Positions 51,714-60,652 of a stretch of DNA of 64,000 nt are shown in pieces (within the stretch, counting starts at the first letter, position 1; every line of letters starts with the position of its first letter). The notes under the pieces are model-generated. The model was given only the letters and a program-made list of their open reading frames with translations, had not been told where the DNA came from and did no database searches. Position numbers and translations under genes: made by a program. This DNA is from Parapusillimonas sp013416435. GTDB lineage: Bacteria; Pseudomonadota; Gammaproteobacteria; Burkholderiales; Burkholderiaceae_B. The DNA is taken from assembly GCF_052180245.1 (NCBI RefSeq), contig NZ_CP197474.1, forward strand, positions 2,914,001-2,978,000. Direction: 5' to 3'.

Positions 51714-51726
51714 GAGCCCCGGATAT

Positions 51727-53454
51727 CTAGCGCTGGCGACGACCGCCCAGCACGCCCAGCTGCGACTCATGGGCCGACGCACCGCGTGGCTGCCAGTCGT
51801 CTCCGCCGGGCGATCCCGCCTTGCCGCGCCCGCCCGTCTTGCCGGAGCGCGCCTTGCCTTCGCCACGGCCTCCACCCGCCTTGGGCGCCGCGCCGCCGGG
51901 CTTGCCCGAACGCGCGCCCGGGCCGCGGCGGCGGTTTTCGGAGGCCGCGGCCCCCTCGCCGGCGGCCTTGGGGCCGCCCTTCTTGCCCTTGCCCGTGCCC
52001 TTGCCGTTTCGGGCACCCGCCCCATTGCCGGTGGGATGCCCATTGGGCAAGCCGCCGCTGAACATGAGGCCGGTTCCGTACGGATCGGAAGGATAGGTTT
52101 CGAGCGCCGAGCCCCGTGTCGGCCGGCCGCCGGAGAGCTTGCCTCGCCTGCTGACCTTGGCGCCGTTCATGCCATTGCGTTCCAATGTGCCGAAGCCGGG
52201 CGGCAATGCGCTGTCGTGGGAGGCGGGTTGCCGCTCGCGGCGATTGCCGCGGCCGTCGCCGTCATCGTCGCGCAGCAAGCCGAGCTGAACCATGAGCGCC
52301 GAGACGAGCGTGCTGTCGAGCTCTTCCCAGCGTCCGCGGCGCAGATTGCGCGGAAGCACGACCTCGCCGAAACGCGTGCGGATCAGCCGGCTGACGGTGA
52401 CGCCCGCCGCTTCGAACATCCGGCGCACCTCGCGGTTGCGCCCTTCGGTCAGGGTGACGCGGTACCAGCGATTGCTGCCCTCGCCGCCCAGGTACTCCAG
52501 TGACCCGAACTGAGCCACCCCGTCTTCCAGCTCTATGCCCTTCAGCAGACGGGACTGCTGCTCGTCGCCCAGCTCGCCCAGCACCCGCACGGCGTACTCG
52601 CGCTCGGCGCCATAACGAGGGTGCATCAAGCGATTGGCGAGATCTCCGGACGTCGTCAGAATCAGCAGGCCTTCGGTATTCAGGTCGAGCCGCCCCACCG
52701 ACAGCCATTTTCCGACACGCATCTTGGGCAGTCGGGCGAATACCGTGGCGCGGCCCTCGGGATCGTCGTGGCTGACGATTTCGCCGACCGGCTTGTGATA
52801 CAGAATGATACGCGGCGGCTTCTTGGCATTCGGACGGGTCACAAGGCGACCGTTGACACGCACCTGGTCGTTCGCGCCTACCCTTTGCCCGATATGCGCC
52901 GGCTCACCGTTGACCGAAACACGCCCTGCCACGATCAGCTCTTCCATTTCCCGACGCGATCCCACGCCCGCGTCGGCAAGCACCTTGTGCAGCTTGGGCA
53001 TGATTGCATCGCTGCTCAGGTATTTGCCCAGCCGCTGGGAAATCGGAGCAGCGGTGTCCAGGTAAGAGAGCGCCTGTTCGGTTTCTTTTTCGGATTCCCC
53101 GGTATCGGCGACCCGTTTGGATCCTCGGCCGCGCGGCCGGGCCGGCGCTTCGGCGGCATCGGGGCCAGGCTGCGCGGGCGCATCGGCGGCGGCCGGCTTG
53201 CGCCGGCGCGGCGCACGGGCCGGCTTCGCAGCTACGGCCTCGGCTTCGGCCGGCTTTTCAATGCCGGGGGCCGCCTCGCCGGCCGGCTCGCTCGATTCCG
53301 CCTGGGCGTCGCCGCGGCGGCGCCTGAATGGGGTCCTGAGCTTGCGGCCGCGCCCACGAGGGGCCGCAGCCTGGGTTGAATCGTCAGGGGCCTCGGACGC
53401 CGCGGGCGCGTCGACCGGCGAGGCGCCGTCGTAGGACTCATTGATGTCAGTCAT
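51727..53454 (-). CDS. rluB: 23S rRNA pseudouridine(2605) synthase RluB, extended
   Basis: 575 residues, about twice the usual catalytic length. Residues 1-150 are Ala/Pro/Arg-rich. An S4 RNA-binding domain (about 153-205, MPKLHKVLADAGVGSRREME) and the RsuA/RluB catalytic domain with Asp257 in GRLDLNTEG follow. From about 395 comes a Gly/Arg/Lys-rich tail. The extensions look like disordered RNA-binding arms. The start overlaps the scpB stop by eight bases. Confidence 0.93.
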   Translation of the reverse strand: MTDINESYDGASPVDAPAASEAPDDSTQAAAPRGRGRKLRTPFRRRRGDAQAESSEPAGEAAPGIEKPAEAEAVAAKPARAPRRRKPAAADAPAQPGPDAAEAPARPRGRGSKRVADTGESEKETEQALSYLDTAAPISQRLGKYLSSDAIMPKLHKVLADAGVGSRREMEELIVAGRVSVNGEPAHIGQRVGANDQVRVNGRLVTRPNAKKPPRIILYHKPVGEIVSHDDPEGRATVFARLPKMRVGKWLSVGRLDLNTEGLLILTTSGDLANRLMHPRYGAEREYAVRVLGELGDEQQSRLLKGIELEDGVAQFGSLEYLGGEGSNRWYRVTLTEGRNREVRRMFEAAGVTVSRLIRTRFGEVVLPRNLRRGRWEELDSTLVSALMVQLGLLRDDDGDGRGNRRERQPASHDSALPPGFGTLERNGMNGAKVSRRGKLSGGRPTRGSALETYPSDPYGTGLMFSGGLPNGHPTGNGAGARNGKGTGKGKKGGPKAAGEGAAASENRRRGPGARSGKPGGAAPKAGGGRGEGKARSGKTGGRGKAGSPGGDDWQPRGASAHESQLGVLGGRRQR

Positions 53455-54133
53455 TTTCTTTTAGGTACTCCGTTTCCATATCCATATCTGTGTGCTCGGA
53501 CGCCGCTTCCGCGGCGCCTGCGTGTTCTGTCTGTTCTTGCTTCGCCTGATCGGCGCCATCGTCTGCGGCCTCGTCGGGAACGAGCTCCAGATCCAGGCCC
53601 GCCAACGCGATGGAGGCATCCTGCGGTTCGAGATCGGGCAGCTCGTCCAGAGCCTTCAGGCCCAGGTCATCCAGGAACTGGCGCGTAGTGCCCAGCAATG
53701 CCGGCCTGCCCGGCGCATCCCGATGGCCCAGCACTTCGATCCAGCCGCGATCCTCCAGGGTGCGGACGATTTGCGACGACACCGTGACGCCGCGTATGTC
53801 TTCGATATCGCCCCTGGTGACCGGCTGGCGCCAGGCAATGATGGCTAGCGTCTCAAGCACGGCGCGCGAGTATTTCGGGGGTTTCTCGGGGCTGAGCCGG
53901 GAAAGGTAGCGCTGCATTTCGGGCCGGCTCTGGAAGCGCCAGCCGCTGGAAAGGTTCACCAGTTCCAGGCCTTTATCGCTCCAGCTTGCCTGCAATGTCG
54001 ATAGATGATCCCGCAGCGCCTCTGGGGAAATTTCTTCCGCCACGAACAATTTTCGCAGATCTGCGACGCTCATGGGTTGATCCGCGCACAACAACGCGGT
54101 TTCTAGGATGCGGATGATCTCGGTTTCAGTCAT
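53447..54133 (-). CDS. scpB: Segregation and condensation protein B
   Basis: 228 residues with two winged-helix domains (about 5-85 and 90-165; YSRAVLETLAIIAWRQPVTRGDIE is the conserved linker region) and an acidic tail. It is a kleisin-associated subunit of the SMC-ScpAB condensin. scpA is not adjacent. It is coupled to rluB by overlap, the common arrangement, and divergent from the initiator tRNA gene. Confidence 0.94.
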   Translation of the reverse strand: MTETEIIRILETALLCADQPMSVADLRKLFVAEEISPEALRDHLSTLQASWSDKGLELVNLSSGWRFQSRPEMQRYLSRLSPEKPPKYSRAVLETLAIIAWRQPVTRGDIEDIRGVTVSSQIVRTLEDRGWIEVLGHRDAPGRPALLGTTRQFLDDLGLKALDELPDLEPQDASIALAGLDLELVPDEAADDGADQAKQEQTEHAGAAEAASEHTDMDMETEYLKEND

Positions 54134-54158
54134 CTAGGGCTTGGAAATACTACCTTGC

Positions 54159-54187
54159 TTGCATGAATCAAAGGTATGGGTTAATAT
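54159..54187 (+). promoter_or_regulatory. Promoter of the initiator tRNA gene
   Basis: TTGCAT (54159-54164), 17 bases, TAATAT (54182-54187). The start site would fall near 54194, seven bases before the tRNA, as expected for a short 5' leader. Confidence 0.6.
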
Positions 54188-54200
54188 TTAACTCTTCAGA

Positions 54201-54277
54201 CGCGGGGTGGAGCAGTCTGGCAGCTCGTCGGGCTCATAACCCGAAGGTCACAGGTTCAAATCCTGTCCCCGCAACCA
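54201..54277 (+). tRNA. Initiator tRNA-fMet (CAT)
   Basis: 77 bases with CCA encoded. The acceptor stem CGCGGGG / CCCCGCA has the unpaired C1-A72 of initiator tRNAs. The anticodon stem has three G-C pairs next to the loop (GGG CTCATAA CCC), with anticodon CAT at 54235-54237. The T arm is GTTCAAATC. It stands alone, not in front of rimP. Confidence 0.97.
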
Positions 54278-54284
54278 GTATTCG

Positions 54285-54323
54285 AAATGGGTCATTTGCT
54301 TCATGCATTTGACCCATTTTTAT
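54285..54323 (+). terminator. Terminator of the initiator tRNA
   Basis: AAATGGGTCA (54285-54294) and TGACCCATTT (54310-54319) pair perfectly around a 15-base loop, followed by T-rich TTATTT, eight bases after the tRNA. Confidence 0.75.
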
Positions 54324-54344
54324 TTGTGCCGCCGCCTGCACTGC

Positions 54345-54434
54345 AAACGGCCCGAATGTCATAAACGGCCCGAATGTCATAAACGGCCCGAATGTCATAA
54401 ACGGCCCGAATGCCACAAGCACCGCAAATGCCAC
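54345..54434. repeat. 18-base tandem repeat
   Basis: AAACGGCCCGAATGTCAT occurs three times exactly from 54345, a fourth copy ends GCCAC, and a fifth (54417-54434) is degenerate. The unit is a multiple of three, so reading frames on both strands stay open through it and produce repetitive peptides (KRPECH on plus, GPFMTF on minus). Confidence 0.92.
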
Positions 54435-55117
54435 AAACACGCCAAAAGCGGGCACGCAAAATCCTTGCATCAAGAATCCGGCTACGGATGCTGCCTTTGC
54501 CTTCACAACGGGCTGCGCTGCGCATTCATGCGATCGTAGCCCCGCCGCCTGGCCGCAGACGCCATTTTCCCTATCGACAATTCCGGCATGGACAAGTCCG
54601 GCATTGGTCGTGCGCGGCGATACAGCTGCGGCGAATTTTCGCGTAGCATTTCGAGGTGCCGGCATGCCGGCTTTGATCGGGATATAAGCCATTATTCCTA
54701 TTTCATGGCGTAGCGTGCCAGCTGCGAGCATGGCTGGCGCTGGATCATGCCGAGCCCCGCAGGGCGCTACGGTGGAATATCGTGGTTCAGGACCTCGCGC
54801 CATGCCAAGCCGCGCCGCCTGATGACGGGCACTTGGCGCACGCGGAAGACGCCTGCTTAAAAATTATTCGTTTATATTGCGATGGCCGGAGAAAGGATTC
54901 ATCACGAGCCGTGGCCCGCAGGCCTTTGGGATGCATGTTGCTTGATTCAAGGTATGGACCCGGCAAAAAGCCCGCAAAACATAAGGGCCCATGCAGCAAG
55001 ACACCCAGCCTGGGAGGCGATAATGCAAACATTACACCATCTGCGCAGCATCTGCGCAAGCCTTCATTGCGCCAAGTTGTCTTCAGGCGACAATAGCAGG
55101 CCGGCAGGCGCCAGCCT

Positions 55118-56143
55118 TCAGCGTTGACTGGCTCCGGGCAAGTGCCGCCCGATGAGCTCAAGAAGCTCCGCCTGGGCATCATCCTTGCGGCGATGGAAGA
55201 TCAGCACCAGCGCGCATCCGTCGCCGCCCAGACTTTCCCCTTCCCTCGCGGTTTCCGGCTCCATGGGATACAGGACCCGATGCACACCCTGTACCGACCA
55301 GCGGCCTGCGGAGCCGGTGAAGCGAAACGATCCCTTGATGCGCAGCATGTCCGCGCCGGCATATGCCATGGCGTCTTCCAGCGCTTTGGTGGCGGCGGAT
55401 CGCAATTGTGGAACCTGCCATTCCAGCGCCATCACATCAAGCATGCCATGGGCATTTGCATGACCACGGGAAGCCGGGCCGGCCCCGAAACGAAATCCGG
55501 AAGCCGGCTGCTTCCTGCCGCTGCGCCGCTCCACCTCGCCGAAGACGTCGACGGTTCTTTGCCCTTCCGACAATACATGCAAGGGAACCGAAGGATTCAG
55601 TCCGGCCAAGGCGGATTGCAGCGCCTTCCGGTCATCCTCCGAGGCAAGGTCCGTTTTGCTCAATGCCAGGGCGTCGGCCAGCACGACCTGCTGAACCGCC
55701 TCCCTGCGTTCGCGCAGATGCCGCATGCCGTGCAAGGCATCCACGACCACCAGGCAACCCGCATAGGCATACCGCTCCTGGAGGAAGCGCTCATACTGCA
55801 AGGTATAGCGGACAGGAGCCGGGTCGGCGATACCGGTGGTCTCGATGATCATGCGCGAAAAAGGCGGAATGGCCCTGCGCAAGGCCTGCAGAAACAGTTC
55901 GCGCAAGGTGTCCACCAGCTCGCCCTGGACCGTGCAGCACAGGCAGCCCGACTCCAGCAGCACCACCTTGTCGCTCAGGTGCCTGACGCGCCTGTGGTCC
56001 AGTCCGATTGCTCCAACCTCGTTGATCAGCACCATGGTCGATGAAGCGTCTTCGGGCTGTTCGCGCAGATAACGATTCAGCAACGTCGTCTTGCCGCTGC
56101 CGAGGAATCCCGAAAGCACCGTCACCGGTATCTTGCCTGCCAT
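55118..56143 (-). CDS. COG0523-family GTPase (CobW/YeiR/ZNG type metallochaperone)
   Basis: 341 residues from the ATG at 56143, chosen because GGAAGG is six bases upstream (the ATG at 56149 would be too close). Walker A GFLGSGKTT at 12-20, the metal motif GCLCC at 66-70, and SKTD for guanine binding; a CobW C-terminal domain from about 230 (MLDVMALEWQVPQLRSAA). These GTPases deliver zinc, cobalt or other metals. No cobalamin genes are near. Its 5' end overlaps or nearly overlaps the divergent COG3146 gene. Confidence 0.88.
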   Translation of the reverse strand: MAGKIPVTVLSGFLGSGKTTLLNRYLREQPEDASSTMVLINEVGAIGLDHRRVRHLSDKVVLLESGCLCCTVQGELVDTLRELFLQALRRAIPPFSRMIIETTGIADPAPVRYTLQYERFLQERYAYAGCLVVVDALHGMRHLRERREAVQQVVLADALALSKTDLASEDDRKALQSALAGLNPSVPLHVLSEGQRTVDVFGEVERRSGRKQPASGFRFGAGPASRGHANAHGMLDVMALEWQVPQLRSAATKALEDAMAYAGADMLRIKGSFRFTGSAGRWSVQGVHRVLYPMEPETAREGESLGGDGCALVLIFHRRKDDAQAELLELIGRHLPGASQR

Positions 56144-56232
56144 GCCCATCCTTCCAAGTATTCACAGGCCCTGCCCTGCGTTACACTGGCCCGAAGCTCC
56201 ATCAGCAAAACGACCGAACCGTCAAAAGCGCC

Positions 56233-57354
56233 TTGTCTCCAAGCCTCAGCCTATCCCCACTCCAAGATATTAACGCCGAACAATGGGACCGCCTTGCAGG
56301 CGAACAGCCTTTTCTTCGCCATCGTTTCCTGCTTGCACTGGACGAAACCGGTTGCGCGTCTTCGCGCACCGGCTGGACGCCCCACTTCCTGCTGTTGCAT
56401 GAAGGGTCCGAGCTGTCCGGCGCCATGCCGCTGTATCTCAAGGCGCATTCCCGCGGTGAATATGTCTTCGACCACGCCTGGGCGGAAGCCTTCGAGCGCC
56501 ATGGGCTGCGCTATTACCCCAAGCTGCTCTGCGCCATTCCTTTCACCCCTGTTCCCGGTCCGCGCATTCTGGCACGCACGCATGAAGCGCGAGTCGCGTT
56601 GGCACGCGGCGCCATCGAATTCTGCCGCGTGAACGGCATTTCGTCCTTGCATGTGCTGTTTCCATCAGGGGAAGACTGCAAAGCGTTCGCGGAGGCAGGG
56701 TTCATGTTCCGGCACGGCGTGCAGTTCCACTGGTTCAACCAGGGCTATGCAAGCATGGAAGACTTCCTCATGAGCCTGAACCAGAAGAACCGCAAAAAGA
56801 TCAGGCAAGATAGGAAGAAGTCGGACGCCGCCGGCGTGCGGTTCCGCTTCCTCAGCGGCGACGGCATCGACGACGACAGTCTTCGCTTCTTCTATCGCTG
56901 CTATCACCAGACATATCTCGAACACGGCCATCTGCCTTATCTGAACAGCGACTTCTTCTTCAGGCTCCGTTCGGAGATGGCGGACAGCATCGTGATCGTG
57001 ATGGCGTTGCAAGGAGATGAACCCATCGCGGCCGCATTGAACCTGCGCGACGATCGGACTCTGTATGGCCGCTACTGGGGCAGTGTCCGCTACGTGCCGG
57101 GCCTGCATTTCGAGACCTGTTATATGCAGGGCATCGCTTATTGCGTCCAGGAGGGGCTTTCAGTCTTTCAGGGCGGCGCCCAGGGCGAACACAAGCTGGC
57201 GCGCGGGCTGCTGCCGGTGGAGACGTGCTCGGCGCACTGGATCGCGGACCAACGGTATGCGGACGCGATCCAGGACTACCTGGACCGCGAAACCCCGGCG
57301 GTGCGCGCGTACGCGGACGAATTGCGGGATCACAGCCCGTACCGGAAGGCGTGA
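56233..57354 (+). CDS. COG3146 (DUF482) GNAT/FemX-like protein
   Basis: About 373 residues from a TTG at 56233. The start is uncertain: no ATG with a ribosome site exists in the first part, and the frame is open back to 56041 inside the opposite gene. The body is the conserved family: PFLRHRFLLALDETGCASS, FDHAWAEAFERHGLRYYPKL, FLMSLNQKNRKKIRQDR, and GGAQGEHKLARGLLPVET near the C-terminus. It has an acyltransferase-like double GNAT fold. The family was once called peptidoglycan biosynthesis, but no reaction is proven. Confidence 0.82.
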   Translation: MSPSLSLSPLQDINAEQWDRLAGEQPFLRHRFLLALDETGCASSRTGWTPHFLLLHEGSELSGAMPLYLKAHSRGEYVFDHAWAEAFERHGLRYYPKLLCAIPFTPVPGPRILARTHEARVALARGAIEFCRVNGISSLHVLFPSGEDCKAFAEAGFMFRHGVQFHWFNQGYASMEDFLMSLNQKNRKKIRQDRKKSDAAGVRFRFLSGDGIDDDSLRFFYRCYHQTYLEHGHLPYLNSDFFFRLRSEMADSIVIVMALQGDEPIAAALNLRDDRTLYGRYWGSVRYVPGLHFETCYMQGIAYCVQEGLSVFQGGAQGEHKLARGLLPVETCSAHWIADQRYADAIQDYLDRETPAVRAYADELRDHSPYRKA

Positions 57355-57368
57355 GGGATCAGACCTGA

Positions 57369-57505
57369 GGGGTCAGACCCCGCATGGGGTCTGACCCCAG
57401 GGACGGAAAGGGAAAGGGTCAGCCCCCCCTACGAGGTCTGACCCCAGGCCGGGAGGGAAAAGGGTCAGACCCCGTACGGGGTCTGACCCTATACGGGGTT
57501 GACCC
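57369..57505. repeat. Dispersed palindromic repeat, copies 25 to 28
   Basis: Copy 25 (57369-57398; centre GCAT) is complete. Copy 26 (57416-57445) is degenerate. Copy 27 (57462-57489) is GGGTCAGACCCC, GTAC, GGGGTCTGACCC. Copy 28 (57490-57505) is a right-hand fragment ending GGGGTTGACCC. The cluster fills the convergent gap between the COG3146 gene and phaR. Confidence 0.92.
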
Positions 57506-57506
57506 T

Positions 57507-58070
57507 CTATTTTTTATTGTCTTTCGGCGGATTGGGTGCAAACGGAAACACGGAAAACATGTTGCGGGTCTGGTCCTGCATCTGGTCCTGCATTTGCACG
57601 AACAGATTCTTGCTTTGATCCACGTAGTTGCTCATCATGTTTTGCAGCACCGGCGCCTGGACGTTCATGAATTGCGCCCAGGCTTCGGGGCCGAACTGAT
57701 TGCCGTACAGGCCTTTGGATTGTTCCGCGATGCGGTCCTGGACATCCATGAAGGCCTGGATGTTCTTTTCCAGGAAGGAGCCCATCACGCCCTGCATGGC
57801 ATGGCCATAGAAACGGATGATCTGCGACAGCGCCGTTGCCGAGAACATGGGCATGCCATCGCTCTCTTCTTCGAGAATGATTTGAAGAAGGATGCTGCGC
57901 GTCAGGTCTTCGCCCGACTTGGCATCCACGACCTGGAAGTTTTCGCAATCGAGCACGAGTTGCTTGACATCAGCCAAGGTAATGTAAGCGCTGGTCTGCG
58001 TGTCGTACAGGCGCCTGTTGGGATACTTCTTGATCAGGCGAGTGGGGCTGCTAGCTTGAGATTGCGTCAT
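57507..58070 (-). CDS. phaR: Polyhydroxyalkanoate synthesis repressor PhaR
   Basis: 187 residues from the ATG at 58070 (an ATG four codons earlier is also open). The N-terminal PHB/PHA accumulation DNA-binding domain is RLIKKYPNRRLYDTQTSAYITL (about 11-32, shown in part), followed by the regulatory domain. The Gln/Met-rich C-terminus (VQMQDQMQDQTRNMF) is typical. It binds PHB granules and represses phasin and PHB genes. It lies downstream of phaB on the same strand. Confidence 0.95.
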   Translation of the reverse strand: MTQSQASSPTRLIKKYPNRRLYDTQTSAYITLADVKQLVLDCENFQVVDAKSGEDLTRSILLQIILEEESDGMPMFSATALSQIIRFYGHAMQGVMGSFLEKNIQAFMDVQDRIAEQSKGLYGNQFGPEAWAQFMNVQAPVLQNMMSNYVDQSKNLFVQMQDQMQDQTRNMFSVFPFAPNPPKDNKK

Positions 58071-58152
58071 GACGATGGCCAAAATACGAAAAGCGAAAGA
58101 GGAGTAGTCGATTCGGAATGCACTGCGTTGCAGCCGCAGTGAAAGCAGGTAC

Positions 58153-58890
58153 TTACCCCATATGCAATCCGCCGTTCAGCGAGAAGTCCGCACCCGTCGC
58201 AAAGCCGGAATCATCAGATGCCAGCCATGCGACCATGGAGCCGATTTCCTCGGGGCCTCCGAGGCGCTTGACCGGTATCGTGGCCACGATTTTTTCTAGG
58301 ACATCGGGGCGCATGGCGCGAACCATGTCGGTGCCGATGTAGCCGGGCGACACCGTGTTCACGGTAACACCCTTGCTGGCGACCTCTTGGGCGAGCGCCA
58401 TCGTGAAGCCGTGGATGCCGGCCTTGGCGGTGGAGTAGTTGGTCTGGCCGAACTGCCCTTTCTGGCCGTTGACCGAACTGATGTTGATGATGCGCCCCCA
58501 TTGGCGGTCGACCATGTCCTCGATGACCTGCTTGGTGACGTTGAACAGGCTGTTGAGGTTGGTGTCGATCACGGCGCGCCAGTCTTCCTGGCTCATTTTG
58601 CGGAACAGGCCGTCGCGCGTGATGCCGGCATTATTCACCAGCACATCGACGGGACCGTGCTTTTCGCGCACCTGCGCAAACGCTTGAGCGGTGGATTCCC
58701 AATCGGCAACGTTGCCCACCGATGCATGGAACTGATACCCCAGCGCCGACTGTTCGTCGATCCATTGCTTGTGGTTCCGGCTGGGCCCGCAGCCCGCCAC
58801 GACGGTAAAACCTTCCTTGGCGAGCCGTTGGCAAATACTGGTGCCTATGCCCCCCATTCCACCCGTCACATAAGCTAATTTTCCGCTCAT
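58153..58890 (-). CDS. phaB: Acetoacetyl-CoA reductase
   Basis: 245 residues, short-chain dehydrogenase. Cofactor loop TGGMGGIG at 9-16; catalytic Ser139, Tyr152 and Lys156 (NYSTAKAG). The NADPH type is usual for PhaB. It reduces acetoacetyl-CoA to (R)-3-hydroxybutyryl-CoA, the monomer for PhaC. It follows phaC by 22 bases. The thiolase phaA is not in the cluster. Confidence 0.95.
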   Translation of the reverse strand: MSGKLAYVTGGMGGIGTSICQRLAKEGFTVVAGCGPSRNHKQWIDEQSALGYQFHASVGNVADWESTAQAFAQVREKHGPVDVLVNNAGITRDGLFRKMSQEDWRAVIDTNLNSLFNVTKQVIEDMVDRQWGRIINISSVNGQKGQFGQTNYSTAKAGIHGFTMALAQEVASKGVTVNTVSPGYIGTDMVRAMRPDVLEKIVATIPVKRLGGPEEIGSMVAWLASDDSGFATGADFSLNGGLHMG

Positions 58891-58912
58891 ATTGTTCTCC
58901 TAAAAAATCAGA

Positions 58913-60583
58913 CTACACGGCCCTTGCCTTGACATAGCTGCCAGGGGCTTCTTCAAGCGGGACATGGCGCGCATTGCCCAGGCTCTTGCCGGCTCGGACC
59001 TTGGGTCCCGCATGCGCGGCTTGCCACGCGGCCCAGTCCGGCCACCAGCTTCCCGGGTGTTCCGAGGCGCCGCCAAACCATGCATCGGGCTCGGCCGGCA
59101 AGCCAGCGGGTGGCGATTCGGCATCCAGCTTCCAGTAGCTGCGGCGCTGCTTGCTGGGCGGATTGATCACCCCCGCGATATGGCCGGACGCACCCAGGAC
59201 GAACCGCGCCGGACCGCGCAGGATACTGGCGCTTGCGTAGGCGGACCGCCACGGAACGATATGGTCTTCGCGCGAGCCGTAGATATACGCCGGCATGTCG
59301 AGCGTGGTGAGGTCGATGGGATGGCCGCCGATATGCAGGCGGCCGGGCACCTTCAAATTGTTTTCCAGGTAGGTATTGCGAAAATACCAGGTGAAGAACG
59401 GACCCGGCAGATTGGTGCCGTCGGCATTCCAGTACAGCAGGTCGAATGCCGGCGGCGCTTTTCCCTTGAGGTAGTTGCCCACCACGTAATTCCAGACCAG
59501 CTCCCCGGGCCGGAGGAACGAGAAAGTGGTGCCCAGTTCCCGCGCCGTCATCAGGCCGCCCTGCCCGATCTGGCTTTCGCGCAAGCTGGCGTGCAGCTCA
59601 TCGACGAACACATCGAGAACGCCGGTATCGTTGAAGTCGAGCAAAGTGGTGAGCAGCGTAAGACCGCTTACGGGGCGCTTGCCTTGTGCGTGCGCCAGCG
59701 CGAGCGCCGAGGCGAGCAGCGTGCCGCCAACGCAGAACCCCAGCGCGTTGATCTGCTTCTGGCGCGTAATGTCGCAGACGGCATCGATGGACGCCAGCAC
59801 GCCTTCTTGCAGGTAATCGCCCCAGCCCAGTGCATCGATGCCGTCGTCTTCAAGAGGAAGCGGATTCCGCCACGACACCATGAACACCGTAAAGCCTTGT
59901 TCGACCGCGTACCGGACGAAGGAGTTCTCGGGTTGGAGGTCGAGGATGTAGTACTTGTTGATGCACGGAGGAACGATGAGCAACGGCTTCTTGTGCACGG
60001 TGGCGGTAAGAGGCGCGTATTGGATGAGCTGGACGAGCCGGTTCTGGAACACGACCGCACCCTTGCTGGTGGCCACGTTGGCGCCAAGTTCGAACCGGGA
60101 TTCGTCGGTTTGTGATATGCGGCCTTTTTGCAGGTCTTCGAGCAGGTTCTGCATGCCCTGGCTGAGTGTCTGGCCATGGCTTTCGATGAGCGCCTGCTGG
60201 ACATCGGGATTGGTGGCAAGAAAATTTGCGGGCGACAGGGCTTCCGTCCATTGCATGACCGAAAAGCGCAGGCGGTTGCGCACGGGTTCGGGGATGTCGG
60301 CCGCGTCGACCATTTGATTCATGGCCTTGGCCGAAAGCAGATAGGCATGCGCCATGAGCAGACTGACGGGGCTGCCCGACCAGGCCGGCGCATTGAAGCG
60401 GCGGTCGGACAAAGGCGCCAGCTTGCCCTGCTGCGCACTGGCGGCCATCTGCAGCCATTCGCGCGAGAACTCCGCCTGAATTGCCGCCAGTTTTTCCGGC
60501 GCAACGCAGGGCGGAACAGGCCACTTGGATATGAACGGAGCACTCACGGGACACCTTGCTTGTATGGATATCGATGCGTTCAA
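58913..60583 (-). CDS. phaC: Class I poly(3-hydroxyalkanoate) synthase
   Basis: 556 residues. Lipase-like box GFCVGG with catalytic Cys284, then Asp440 (SREDHIVPW) and His468 (GASGHIAGVINPP). The N-terminal ~180 residues are the class I N-domain. It polymerises (R)-3-hydroxybutyryl-CoA into storage polyester at the granule surface. The spacing and order phaC-phaB-phaR on one strand suggest an operon; pgeF lies 69 bases upstream on the same strand. Confidence 0.96.
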   Translation of the reverse strand: MNASISIQARCPVSAPFISKWPVPPCVAPEKLAAIQAEFSREWLQMAASAQQGKLAPLSDRRFNAPAWSGSPVSLLMAHAYLLSAKAMNQMVDAADIPEPVRNRLRFSVMQWTEALSPANFLATNPDVQQALIESHGQTLSQGMQNLLEDLQKGRISQTDESRFELGANVATSKGAVVFQNRLVQLIQYAPLTATVHKKPLLIVPPCINKYYILDLQPENSFVRYAVEQGFTVFMVSWRNPLPLEDDGIDALGWGDYLQEGVLASIDAVCDITRQKQINALGFCVGGTLLASALALAHAQGKRPVSGLTLLTTLLDFNDTGVLDVFVDELHASLRESQIGQGGLMTARELGTTFSFLRPGELVWNYVVGNYLKGKAPPAFDLLYWNADGTNLPGPFFTWYFRNTYLENNLKVPGRLHIGGHPIDLTTLDMPAYIYGSREDHIVPWRSAYASASILRGPARFVLGASGHIAGVINPPSKQRRSYWKLDAESPPAGLPAEPDAWFGGASEHPGSWWPDWAAWQAAHAGPKVRAGKSLGNARHVPLEEAPGSYVKARAV

Positions 60584-60652
60584 ACTATGGTGGAGGCCAA
60601 TTGAAACCCTGTCAATCAGGGTAAGTCGCTACACCTTGCAAACCCTTGAAGA

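Larger units (their letters stand above)
51384..51726. other. Gap between rluB and rimP
   Basis: 343 bases without a protein gene. It contains the rluB terminator (51680-51713), an A/T-rich stretch with a minus-strand TAGAAT box at 51636-51631 that may be the -10 of the rimP operon promoter, and the leader terminator. E. coli has the initiator tRNA gene metY here; this window has it elsewhere (54201). The roughly 210-base leader could yield a short attenuated RNA. Confidence 0.5.
54278..55117. other. 840-base region without a convincing gene
   Basis: It holds the tRNA terminator and the 18-base tandem repeat, then about 680 bases in which several short frames overlap without any recognisable product. 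The minus frame 54234-54803 runs through the antisense of the tRNA. The frames 54782-55096 (+) and 54787-55182 (-) oppose each other and neither resembles a known protein. I see no RNA gene here beyond the tRNA. Confidence 0.6.

Noticed and set aside
54303..54539. Plus-strand 78-residue Cys/His-rich frame (KRPECH repeats)
   Set aside because: It is wholly explained by the tandem repeat, starts inside the tRNA terminator and has no ribosome site. A metal-binding peptide is possible but unsupported.
54234..54803. Minus-strand 189-residue frame with repeated GPFMTF and ending GTGFEPVTFGL
   Set aside because: It runs through the antisense of the initiator tRNA and the 18-base tandem repeat. The C-terminal GTGFEPVTFGL is the usual false translation of an antisense tRNA.
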